Of a DNA stretch of 21,130 nucleotides, positions 13,803-21,130 are shown in pieces. The notes under the pieces were generated by a model. The model saw only the letters and a program-made list of their open reading frames with translations, searched no databases and was not told the origin of the DNA. A program made the translations under genes and the position numbers. Location of the stretch: positions 1-21,130 of IMG/VR virus record IMGVR_UViG_3300010883_000619; one strand, given 5' to 3'. The stretch is from a virus. Within the stretch, counting starts at the first letter, position 1; every line of letters starts with the position of its first letter.

Positions 13803-13850
13803 AATACCAGAGAGGCGAGGATAACGCTCAATCCTCTGGTATTTTTTTTT
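13803..13850 (+). terminator. strong intrinsic terminator after the 379-aa gene
   Basis: AATACCAGAG (13803-13812) pairs with CTCTGGTATT (13834-13843) in a 10-bp stem. The interior can add a small GCG/CGC pairing (13815-13817 with 13825-13827), and nine consecutive T follow (13842-13850). This is the clearest terminator in the window and separates the connector and 379-aa genes from the tail genes. Confidence 0.85.
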
Positions 13851-13861
13851 AAATAAAACTT

Positions 13862-14428
13862 ATGGCAGCCAATTTTCAGTTAGATCTTATTGTCCCTCCT
13901 AGCTATAGTGTAAATTTACTTGCTGTTACAGATGCGTCTATCTATCCAGATGACCCACCTCTTGTATCATCACCAAGTATTGAAATTCAGGTCCCAACAT
14001 TTGGAACCAAGATATTACCTTTTGTACCTTTAGAGACAAACATTTTTGCATCAGATACTTTAGGTATTACTGAAGCTGGATGTAAACAAGCACTACCAGA
14101 TGGTATTTACCATTTGAAGTATTCTGTTGCACCTGCATATCTAAATTATGTTGAGAAAACAATCATGCGTATAGACAAACTTCAAGAAAAGTTTGATAGT
14201 GCATTTTTAAAACTTAATATGATGGAATGTGCAAGTGAATTAAGAACACAATCAAGTGTAACATTAAATACAATTAATTTCTTTATTCAAGGCTCTTTAG
14301 CAGCTGCTAATAATTGTGCTGAGAAAGAAGCATTAACACTATACAATCAAGCTAGTGATATGCTTGATACATTTATAAAATCAAACTGTGGTTGTACAGG
14401 AAACAACTATAGAGTAAACTTCAGATAA
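13862..14428 (+). CDS. tail-region structural protein of unknown type, 188 aa
   Basis: Residues about 1-95 are beta-rich and Pro-containing (for example L-P-D-G-I-Y-H-L-K-Y at 79-88) and look like a small immunoglobulin- or jelly-roll-type domain. Residues about 96-180 are helical, with Cys at about 122, 152 and a C-G-C near the C-terminus. A beta domain followed by a helical bundle is common in tail-tube or adaptor-type proteins of Bacteroidota phages, but no named family is certain. It is the first gene after the strong terminator, so a separate promoter or read-through must drive it; I saw no consensus promoter between 13851 and 13861. The next gene begins 2 nt after its stop. Confidence 0.7.
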   Translation: MAANFQLDLIVPPSYSVNLLAVTDASIYPDDPPLVSSPSIEIQVPTFGTKILPFVPLETNIFASDTLGITEAGCKQALPDGIYHLKYSVAPAYLNYVEKTIMRIDKLQEKFDSAFLKLNMMECASELRTQSSVTLNTINFFIQGSLAAANNCAEKEALTLYNQASDMLDTFIKSNCGCTGNNYRVNFR

Positions 14429-14430
14429 TT

Positions 14431-14541
14431 ATGGCCCAGTGTGCAGGATGTGGAACTAAGGTGGGATGTGCGTGCAGATTAAATAATGGTCTATGTGCCA
14501 GCTGTCGAGCTAAATTAAAAGAAAAGCAAGGTAAAAAGTAA
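14431..14541 (+). CDS. 36-residue Cys-rich zinc-binding-type microprotein
   Basis: The frame reads M-A-Q-C-A-G-C-G-T-K-V-G-C-A-C-R, then L-N-N-G-L-C-A-S-C-R-A-K, then a basic tail ending in K-K. Six cysteines in the pattern C-x2-C-x5-C-x-C-x6-C-x2-C (residues 4, 7, 13, 15, 22, 25) would suit one compact zinc site, possibly two. The gene is 2 nt after one structural gene and 5 nt before the next, so it is clearly embedded in the tail operon. Similar tiny Cys-rich proteins occur, as I recall, in tail regions of other Bacteroidota phages, but with no known role. Possible roles are a structural cap, an assembly factor or an RNA-binding regulator. Too short for most gene finders. Confidence 0.7.
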   Translation: MAQCAGCGTKVGCACRLNNGLCASCRAKLKEKQGKK

Positions 14542-14546
14542 GATAT

Positions 14547-17500
14547 ATGTTATCACCAAAATTAACCAATTGCAAAGGATGTGCAGACATTCCTGATTTA
14601 CTTAGAAGAATAGACTGTAAATTAGCAGAGCTAGGTAACAACTTATACAACAATGTTGTATTTATGTTGAATAGACCCATAGCGGTTACTGATATATCAC
14701 AACTTTTAGTATACAAACGTGTACTAATGTTTAGATATTGTGATACACATTATGCAACTAGATGCCCAGAGATAAGTACAGAGGATATTGCTAGCAAGGT
14801 TATTCGTCTTACTGCTGGTTGTGTTTCATTATGTAATGAACCAACAGTATGTGAGATAACTACATGTGCTATTAAACCATGTCCTAATCCTACAACTACT
14901 ACTACTAGTACATCTAGTACAAGTACAACTAGTACAACCTCTACAAGTAGTACAACAACAAGTACAACAACAATTAACTGTAACTTTACTGGTGTAATTG
15001 ATTGTAGTATTACAACAACAACAACCACTACACCTCCTCCTACTACTACAACAACAACCAGTTATTTCCCAGATGCATTTGGTATACCATGTTTATGGTC
15101 TACTAATGGAGGCAATCCAGGAAATCTAGCTGTATATAACTTTGATACTAATACGGCTACTGAAGTATTAGTTCCTAATGACTTTACTACTACAGTAGGT
15201 ATTGAAAGACCTATATGTGCTACAGAAGATAAATTATGGTTAGCTAGTGTACTTGATCAAGGATCTAATTCAAATCATAATGACGATGTTGTATATATTA
15301 GAGAGTGGAATATAGATGGAACTACACCAAATGCTCCTACACTAACTTATGTAAGAGAAATAACAGTTTTAATAGGACAATACTCAGGAGCTAATCTTGG
15401 AGGTACAGCTGTGCAGGCTATGACTGCTATAAGTAATGATAGACTTATTATTGGAACAGGTAATCTAGATGGACAACCCTCAGGTACTGGTGGAAGTGGT
15501 AGTATATATGTTCAAGAATTTAATATTGCTTCTGGAGGAAATATTACAATTTCCGGAAATGATATGTCTTCTAGCTGGGCAGCTGCTGGACAACCTAATG
15601 CAGCTAAATTGAGTAATCTTACTTATACAAACTCAGGGCAACTTGTATTAGGATATAGAACAGATCTTCGTCCTGATGGATCTGGTTCAGCAGGTAATGT
15701 AGGTAACTACTTAAGAGTATTCCCTACAACTCCATCTGATCCTGACTTTTCTATAAATAATACGGCAATTCAAATTATAAAACTTCAGGAACAAGGATAT
15801 CCAGAATTTACAAATACTTATGTAGGACCAAAAGATGCACCTTTCTGGGGTGTAAATGGATTAGCACAAGTATTACAACCAGAAACTCTGAATGTATATA
15901 CTCTAGATCAGTTACCTCAGCAAACTTTTCCTGGAGGATATCAATTATCATTGACTACTAATGTAAGTAGTTCTAATGATTGGTTAAGTTCAGCTACAAA
16001 TTGTTCTAATATTGAATTTAGTATACTTGACTCTCCTGACTGTGGTCTTACTTATTTCCCTCCATTCTTTGAACTTGGTAGTCAGACTTATCTTGGACCT
16101 CAGACATTCCAATATGCTGGAATGACATGTACAGCAAGTCTATCTAATACTTTAACTTCTGTTAGGACTGGTCTACCATCTAATATTGGTATGGAGTTTT
16201 TAGGATGTAGTGGACTTGTGAAACCACAATATCCTGGGGTTGGAGTAACTAAAAGTGTTATTGTACAAGGTAATGACTTTAGTATTACAATAGATTTCCC
16301 TCAACCAGTTAATAATATTCCAATTAGAGCTGGTGTTTTAAATAGTACTACAGATGGTACAGGAGGAGATGTATACTACGTAGATACTAATGGTGGACCT
16401 GTAACACTTTCTATAAATCAAGGATGTTTTGCTCAAGTTAATGGTAACAGACTATTTGGTGGAGTAGCAAATCCTCCAGGAGAACCAGATGCATATAGCA
16501 ATGAAGGAGATGGAGAGTTTAAAGTTACTTCTACCAATAGCTTTACTTCTATGACAATATATGGTAATGCACCAACCGGTGGACCATTGTTCTTAGGATG
16601 TCCTCCAATAAATTGTGACAACATGTTCTTTATAGAACAAGGAGGTTCTTCTTGTAATGCTCCTGAAAATGCTGGACTTTGTCCAATACCACCAGTTGTT
16701 CCAATAAATCAAACTTCATTTACTAAAATGTATGTTTGGAATAAATTAACAGATGTGTGTACAGAAGTACCAACTCCAGTAGGTGAAGGATTTGCTTCTG
16801 GTGATACTGGAATAGGAGATAATATAATTGTAATGTCTTCTAACATTAACACCTCCAGTACCTTTAAAGAAGCCTTTATAAAATATACATACGATAATGT
16901 AAATGACGTTCCTGGCAACCTACAGTGGGATGGAGTACAATATGAGTTACCTACTGTCTGGAAAGATTATAACAATAATTCATTTATTCCAAATCTTGAG
17001 GTAATTGATGATCAAACAATAGGTGTAATAGTAACTACAAGTGTTGCTGCACCAGAATATAGAGAATCTAAATTCTTAGTTTGTACATTCCCTACAACTG
17101 GTACAGAAATGATAGTTGAAGAGAAATTTACTCTTTCAGCAGGACATATAGGATCTGGAGATATAGTAGTAACATATAAAGTAGATGGTGTAACACCGAA
17201 CAAAGTTCTAGTGTTAGGAGGAGTAGATGTATTTGTAAATGATAATAATTTTCTAGATAGCATACTTGCAGTTCAACAATATGACTATGATACAGGAGTT
17301 CTAGAAGTAACTACAAGAAGAGATGACTTTGGAGTTGATCCAACAATGGGTGGTGCATACTTAGCTATAGTGGATGGAGAACTTTATGCAGGAGCTAACT
17401 TGGCATGTAAGATATCTTTTACTGCTCCATATGCGTGGACTCAACTAAATGCTAATGAGAGATCATGTCCTGCTGGTGGAGCTGGTACATTACCTGGATG

Positions 17501-17630
17501 TAGAAAAAGTGATGGGTTTATTATAGATCCTAATGTAACCACTACTACAACTAGTAGCACAACAACGATAATACCATCTGGTGTAAGAACAATATTCACT
17601 AAATTTTATCCTATTGTAACTAATAATTGA
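14547..17630 (+). CDS. large modular tail protein with Thr-rich linkers, 1027 aa
   Basis: Modules in order: a Cys-rich helical N-terminal domain (residues 1-113, with paired cysteines such as C9/C12 and C103/C107), a Thr/Ser linker (116-143), a short Cys-containing island (144-154), a second Thr/Pro linker (156-171), then about 820 residues of beta-rich sequence. It ends with a third Thr/Ser linker (998-1007) and a 20-residue C-terminal tag with T-I-F-T-K-F. Two segments resemble each other: A-V-Y-N-F-D-T-N-T-A-T-E-V at 195-207 and Y-V-W-N-K-L-T-D-V-C-T-E-V at 729-741, suggesting duplicated propeller-like domains around a different middle domain (about 500-700). The N-terminal domain likely anchors to the tail and the rest is exposed, so host binding is the best guess. 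The stop overlaps the preferred next-gene leader closely (3 nt apart). Confidence 0.72.
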   Translation: MLSPKLTNCKGCADIPDLLRRIDCKLAELGNNLYNNVVFMLNRPIAVTDISQLLVYKRVLMFRYCDTHYATRCPEISTEDIASKVIRLTAGCVSLCNEPTVCEITTCAIKPCPNPTTTTTSTSSTSTTSTTSTSSTTTSTTTINCNFTGVIDCSITTTTTTTPPPTTTTTTSYFPDAFGIPCLWSTNGGNPGNLAVYNFDTNTATEVLVPNDFTTTVGIERPICATEDKLWLASVLDQGSNSNHNDDVVYIREWNIDGTTPNAPTLTYVREITVLIGQYSGANLGGTAVQAMTAISNDRLIIGTGNLDGQPSGTGGSGSIYVQEFNIASGGNITISGNDMSSSWAAAGQPNAAKLSNLTYTNSGQLVLGYRTDLRPDGSGSAGNVGNYLRVFPTTPSDPDFSINNTAIQIIKLQEQGYPEFTNTYVGPKDAPFWGVNGLAQVLQPETLNVYTLDQLPQQTFPGGYQLSLTTNVSSSNDWLSSATNCSNIEFSILDSPDCGLTYFPPFFELGSQTYLGPQTFQYAGMTCTASLSNTLTSVRTGLPSNIGMEFLGCSGLVKPQYPGVGVTKSVIVQGNDFSITIDFPQPVNNIPIRAGVLNSTTDGTGGDVYYVDTNGGPVTLSINQGCFAQVNGNRLFGGVANPPGEPDAYSNEGDGEFKVTSTNSFTSMTIYGNAPTGGPLFLGCPPINCDNMFFIEQGGSSCNAPENAGLCPIPPVVPINQTSFTKMYVWNKLTDVCTEVPTPVGEGFASGDTGIGDNIIVMSSNINTSSTFKEAFIKYTYDNVNDVPGNLQWDGVQYELPTVWKDYNNNSFIPNLEVIDDQTIGVIVTTSVAAPEYRESKFLVCTFPTTGTEMIVEEKFTLSAGHIGSGDIVVTYKVDGVTPNKVLVLGGVDVFVNDNNFLDSILAVQQYDYDTGVLEVTTRRDDFGVDPTMGGAYLAIVDGELYAGANLACKISFTAPYAWTQLNANERSCPAGGAGTLPGCRKSDGFIIDPNVTTTTTSSTTTIIPSGVRTIFTKFYPIVTNN
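14892..15059 (+). repeat. ACA/ACT-rich repeats encoding Thr/Ser linkers
   Basis: Two low-complexity tracts (14892-14975 and 15012-15059) made of ACA, ACT, AGT and ACC codons flank a short Cys-containing island. They encode the first two Thr-rich linkers of the 1027-residue tail protein. A third, shorter tract lies at 17538-17567 near the end of the same gene. Confidence 0.85.
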
Positions 17631-17632
17631 TT

Positions 17633-19966
17633 ATGAGATTAACGCAACACATATTAGATAAGATTGAAGAATTGAGATTACAATATCCCAATGCTACATC
17701 TATTGGATTTGGAAAGAAACAATCTAATGGTGTAGAAACTGGTGAGTTTGCTATTATAGTGGGAGTAAAAGAAAAGAAAGATACTTCTTTAATTCCTGCA
17801 AATGAGTTGCTTCCAGTTGAGGTTATTGTAAGTAATCAAAGCTTAAAAACAGATGTAGTAGAAGTATATGAAAACTTTGTATTAGGAACATGTTCTTCTA
17901 GTTGTGGTAACATAAATCCTGGAACAAACAATGCAGCTAATAGAGCTACTGTAAGACCTATTCAAGGAGGAACTTCCATGTCTAGTAGAAACAATAATAC
18001 TACAGTGGGAACTTTGGGAGGTATAGTACGTCATACAGATAGTGGGTGTACAGTGGGATTAACAAACAATCATGTTAGTATAAGTGATGCATTCTTTACA
18101 ACTGCTAGAGATTCAAACGGTATTCTAGAAAATGATTATGATCCAGTAAACCGAGTTTATCAAAATGGAGAACAAGGAAGTTCTACTCCTACTTCATTAA
18201 ACTTTGGAGTAAGTCTAAGATATGTTCCTATACATCCTTTAAGTACAGGATTAGTAAATCAGGTAGATGCAGCTATATTTTCTATTGATGAGAGTGCATT
18301 TTCAATATCACAGTCCTGGAATCAAGTAGGGCTAGAATCTATACTTGGAAACAACGCTCCACCTTTTGCAAGTACTACTGAACTAGATAATTTACTAGCT
18401 ACTAATCCTCGTGTTTACAGTTCTGGAAGAACAACTGGAGCAAAAGGATTTACTCCTGATTGTCCTATGACAATACATCAAACAGGTGTTACTATTAACT
18501 TAGAATATAAACTACAAGGAGTAGGTACGTTATGTCAATTTAGCAGATCTATTTCATTTATAAAACCAACTCAAGAAGAACCCAATGCTCAAAACCCTAG
18601 TTCAGTTTGTCCTAATCCTATATTTAGTGGTGACTCAGGATCTTTCTTACTAGCAGATATAAATGGAACTATCAAGATAATAGGAATATGTTATGCTGGT
18701 AGTGCGAATGCTTCAGGTGTAGCTATTATAGGTTATGCATGTAGAATAGATGATGTAGCAACACAATTAGGAATAGAACAATATGTAGATACAGCAACAA
18801 ATGCTGGAGTAATGGTAGATCCAACTACTGTTGAATATAGAACTATAGCAGGTGCGAGTGATGAAAAGTTTATTTTATGTGAAAACGAAGAATACTGGCA
18901 AGTAGGATTTACAGGTAGTTTATTAAATAACTGTGTTGCTGAAACAACTACTACTAGCACATCTACGAGCACTTCTAGTACTACAACTACAACAACTACA
19001 CCTGTACCTACTACAACTACAACAACTACCCCTGTGCCTACTACCACTACTACAAGTAGTTCTACTAGCACAAGTACCTCTACTAGTACATCAACTAGTA
19101 CCAGTACAAGCACATCAACTAGTACAAGTACAAGTACCAGTACGTCAACTAGTACCAGTACGTCTACTACTAGTACCAGCACTTCTACTAGTACAACAAC
19201 CAGCACTACTACTTTAACACCAACTACTACAACTACTACTACAACCGAAAAGATCTTTAATTTGGACTGGAGTATAGCTGGAAGTCCTCAACCGGAGTTT
19301 AGTGGTGGTACACTTATAATATTAAAAAATAGTATTGAAGTTCTTAATGAAACTATAGATTCAACAACTCCTTCTAAGAGTGGGGTGATAACATATATTA
19401 ATGGTGACTCTTTTAATTTCAAACAGGTTACTACCAATTCAAGTGGTGGTACTTTATCAATTGATCATCAGAGAAGTGGTACTCCTTCTGCAAGTATTCC
19501 TACACTTCCTGAAACTCAATTTGTAACTACTGGTAATTCGTTCCAATCAACTAGTACTGCTACTCTCGGAGCTTTTGATTCTACAGTGGCTTTTACATCG
19601 ATTTCTACTGTGGCAGTTAATGGATCAGTAACTGTAAATTATGCAGATGCCGGAAATCAGAGTTTCTATTCAATTATAACAAACCAATCTGGAACCCAGG
19701 TATTCTTAGCAGTATCTGATCCTATAGATAATGGTACTACAGCTGTAAACTTTATAGTTGGTGATCAATACGAAATAGAAACTTATTATGAAGCTACACA
19801 ACCTGGTCCTCAAAGAACTATTACTCAATCTGGATCTGGAGCAGGAATGTCTCCATTTGCTGATAGTCTAACAGGTAATGTTAACACTTTAATAGGTCCT
19901 AATACTAGTACTTTTACCCCAACGACAGATTCTTCTGCTATAATAATTAGTATAAATCAAAATTAA
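17633..19966 (+). CDS. trypsin-like serine protease fused to a Ser/Thr linker and beta-rich C-terminus, 777 aa
   Basis: The protease domain spans about residues 20-390. The catalytic triad is visible: T-N-N-H147-V, V-D212-A-A-I-F and F-S-G-D-S335-G-S, in the chymotrypsin order His, Asp, Ser, with the G-D-S-G-S nucleophile motif intact. A preceding strand pair (S-I-G-F-G-K-K ... T-G-E-F-A-I-I-V) resembles N-terminal extensions of bacterial trypsin-like peptidases. Residues 438-538 are almost entirely Thr and Ser, with two P-V-P interruptions. Residues 539-777 form a beta-rich C-terminal domain. There is no signal peptide, so it probably acts as a virion component in the tail, on other tail proteins or on host surface proteins. 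I chose ATG 17633; an in-frame TTG at 17627 overlaps the previous stop and is less likely. Confidence 0.85.
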   Translation: MRLTQHILDKIEELRLQYPNATSIGFGKKQSNGVETGEFAIIVGVKEKKDTSLIPANELLPVEVIVSNQSLKTDVVEVYENFVLGTCSSSCGNINPGTNNAANRATVRPIQGGTSMSSRNNNTTVGTLGGIVRHTDSGCTVGLTNNHVSISDAFFTTARDSNGILENDYDPVNRVYQNGEQGSSTPTSLNFGVSLRYVPIHPLSTGLVNQVDAAIFSIDESAFSISQSWNQVGLESILGNNAPPFASTTELDNLLATNPRVYSSGRTTGAKGFTPDCPMTIHQTGVTINLEYKLQGVGTLCQFSRSISFIKPTQEEPNAQNPSSVCPNPIFSGDSGSFLLADINGTIKIIGICYAGSANASGVAIIGYACRIDDVATQLGIEQYVDTATNAGVMVDPTTVEYRTIAGASDEKFILCENEEYWQVGFTGSLLNNCVAETTTTSTSTSTSSTTTTTTTPVPTTTTTTTPVPTTTTTSSSTSTSTSTSTSTSTSTSTSTSTSTSTSTSTSTSTSTTSTSTSTSTTTSTTTLTPTTTTTTTTEKIFNLDWSIAGSPQPEFSGGTLIILKNSIEVLNETIDSTTPSKSGVITYINGDSFNFKQVTTNSSGGTLSIDHQRSGTPSASIPTLPETQFVTTGNSFQSTSTATLGAFDSTVAFTSISTVAVNGSVTVNYADAGNQSFYSIITNQSGTQVFLAVSDPIDNGTTAVNFIVGDQYEIETYYEATQPGPQRTITQSGSGAGMSPFADSLTGNVNTLIGPNTSTFTPTTDSSAIIISINQN
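18944..19246 (+). repeat. long Ser/Thr-encoding imperfect repeat
   Basis: About 300 bp of degenerate ACT/ACA/AGT/ACC codons with recurrent words such as ACTAGTACAAGTAC and ACTAGTACCAGTACG. It starts with two copies of a Thr7-Pro-Val-Pro unit (about residues 451-470) and continues as alternating Ser-Thr. Synonymous codons vary, which suggests selection on the protein rather than fresh expansion, although slippage or recombination is possible. Confidence 0.85.
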
Positions 19967-19986
19967 ACAAATAAAATAATAAAATT

Positions 19987-21130
19987 ATGTCAACACAAAA
20001 TTGCTCAAATTGTTACAACGGCTGTACTGAAATTACTTCAGACAAGTGCGTTAAATATACAGGAGTAGATGTACCTATATTAGGAATAAAGAATGGAGAT
20101 TCTTTATCTTTTGTAGAACAAGCTCTTATTACTTTTTTAGGTGCTGCTTTAGATGGCACAGGAATACTTCCTGTAGTTCCTGCATCAGATATATGTCCTG
20201 TAGTACAGGCTAATCTAGATGATTGTAATCCTCTATCCTTAAATAATTATCTTGTAGGTATAATAAAAACTATTTGTATATTAAATGAACAACTAGAAAA
20301 TATACAAGGTGGTGCACCTAATGGTGCATATACTTTAGAATGTGTTACAGGAGTTCAAAATCCAAATAGTACATCTGATGTACTACAGCAAACTATAGTA
20401 AAGTTATGTGAAGTTGAGCAATCACTAAACACTTTTATTACAGATGTTACAAATAACTATGTACAAATTGTTGACATAAATACATACATAGAAAACTATT
20501 TTAATACTAATCCTGAGCAACAATTACTTAGTAATAGAATGGTTCCAGGTTCTGCTCAAGCTTACTTTGGAGCATTAACACCGTTTGATGCATCAGGTGC
20601 AGGTATAGGTGTATGGGACAGAATATTTCTATGTAACGGAAACAATGGTACACCTGATTTAAGAGGAAGAGTAATAGTTACTGTAAACTCTGCTGAAATG
20701 GGTGGAGGAACATTAGATAATGCTGTTAATCCTTCTTTAGTTGGAAACCCTGCTTATAATATAAATTCTCAAACAGGAACTAATCAAGTTACTTTATCTA
20801 TACAACAAATGCCAGGGCACGGTCACACAACAAATACAGGTACAAATACAACTGGAACATCAAACCCTGCAACTCATAAACACCAAATGTTAGTTAAACC
20901 AGGGGTGATGGGCCAACCTGGAAATACTGATTATTCTAATCCTGGAGGAAAGGGAGAAGGTGGTAGAAGAACAATGGATGCTGGTGTTGCTGGTTCTGGT
21001 AGTTATAACGCAGCATATACAGAATTAGAAGGACAACACAATCATGCAATAAGTATTGATCAAACTGGTGGAGGATTATCACACGATAATTACCAACCTT
21101 CATACTCAGCATACTATATTATTTATTTAC
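19987..21130 (+). CDS. tail fibre with phage tail-collar domain (partial, runs off right edge)
   Basis: 381 codons are visible from ATG 19987 and the frame is still open at the window end, probably only a few residues before its stop. The N-terminus is Cys-rich (C6, C9, C13, C21) followed by a helical region to about residue 180, likely the attachment module. From residue 186 the pattern M-V-P-G-S-A-Q-A-Y-F-G, then W-D-R-I-F-L-C-N-G and P-D-L-R-G-R is characteristic of phage tail-collar domains in short tail fibres. Three H-x-H motifs (278-280, 297-299, 351-353) recall the metal-binding histidines that stabilise trimeric fibre tips such as T4 gp12 and gp37. Such proteins contact the host surface. 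The gene follows the protease gene by 20 nt of A/T-rich leader. Confidence 0.8.
   Translation, partial: MSTQNCSNCYNGCTEITSDKCVKYTGVDVPILGIKNGDSLSFVEQALITFLGAALDGTGILPVVPASDICPVVQANLDDCNPLSLNNYLVGIIKTICILNEQLENIQGGAPNGAYTLECVTGVQNPNSTSDVLQQTIVKLCEVEQSLNTFITDVTNNYVQIVDINTYIENYFNTNPEQQLLSNRMVPGSAQAYFGALTPFDASGAGIGVWDRIFLCNGNNGTPDLRGRVIVTVNSAEMGGGTLDNAVNPSLVGNPAYNINSQTGTNQVTLSIQQMPGHGHTTNTGTNTTGTSNPATHKHQMLVKPGVMGQPGNTDYSNPGGKGEGGRRTMDAGVAGSGSYNAAYTELEGQHNHAISIDQTGGGLSHDNYQPSYSAYYIIYL

Noticed and set aside
14892-17567. Diversity-generating retroelement target (variable repeat) in the tail proteins
   Set aside because: No reverse transcriptase, template repeat or characteristic GC-rich 3' element was seen in this window; the repeats are Thr linkers.
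18733-19206. Long minus-strand frame opposite the Ser/Thr repeat
   Set aside because: It is a Val/Leu-only mirror of the ACA/ACT/AGT repeat and lies wholly inside the protease gene.
18944-19246. CRISPR array or tandem DNA repeat element
   Set aside because: Repeats are short, degenerate, codon-phased and without spacers; they encode a Ser/Thr linker.

Overview
The window is a contiguous piece of the virion-morphogenesis region of a large, AT-rich, double-stranded DNA tailed phage. The likely host is a member of the Bacteroidota. Two things point there. Start codons are preceded by A/T-rich tracts with no Shine-Dalgarno sequence. Two promoters in front of the structural operon match the Bacteroidota sigma-factor pattern (TTTG, 21-nt spacer, TAnnTTTG). 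Gene order and protein sizes (TerL 673 aa, very large portal 858 aa with a Gln-rich C-terminus, acidic scaffold-like protein, MCP about 520 aa, connector-type protein, Thr-rich tail proteins) fit crAss-like (Crassvirales) or neighbouring Bacteroidota podovirus-type phages. That lineage call is inferred from layout and remembered family features, not from a search.

Layout. Positions 1-856 carry leftward genes: the first codons of an unknown gene, a 45-residue single-span membrane protein overlapping it by ATGA, a roughly 250-nt non-coding gap with a candidate terminator, and a 148-residue unknown protein. Positions 857-1200 are a divergent control region with hairpins, five GGGGT blocks, G-runs and two rightward promoters. 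From 1201 to the right edge every gene is rightward. A tightly packed early part (1201-3062) holds a winged-helix-like protein, an HU/IHF-like protein, a Cys-rich zinc-binding-type protein and three small unknowns, the last of which may be the small terminase.

Then come TerL (3065), portal (5086), a hairpin-rich gap, a scaffold-like protein (7822) and the major capsid protein (9126). Three consecutive hairpins follow the capsid gene. Next are an unknown virion protein (10871) whose last codons form an intrinsic terminator, a putative head-tail connector (11869), a Cys-rich presumed virion protein ending in poly-Thr (12628) and a strong terminator (13803-13850).

The last part encodes tail or adsorption proteins: a 188-aa protein, a 36-aa Cys-rich microprotein, a 1027-aa modular Thr-linker protein, a 777-aa protein with a trypsin-like serine protease domain (His147/Asp212/Ser335) joined by about 100 Ser/Thr residues to a beta-rich C-terminus, and a tail-collar type fibre running off the right edge.

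The genes would act together as follows. TerL and possibly a small terminase package DNA through the portal into a shell built from MCP on the scaffold. The connector joins head to tail. The Thr-linked proteins form exposed tail appendages for host recognition, one of which probably carries proteolytic activity. The protease fusion, the post-MCP hairpin cluster and the G-rich divergent control region are the most unusual parts.
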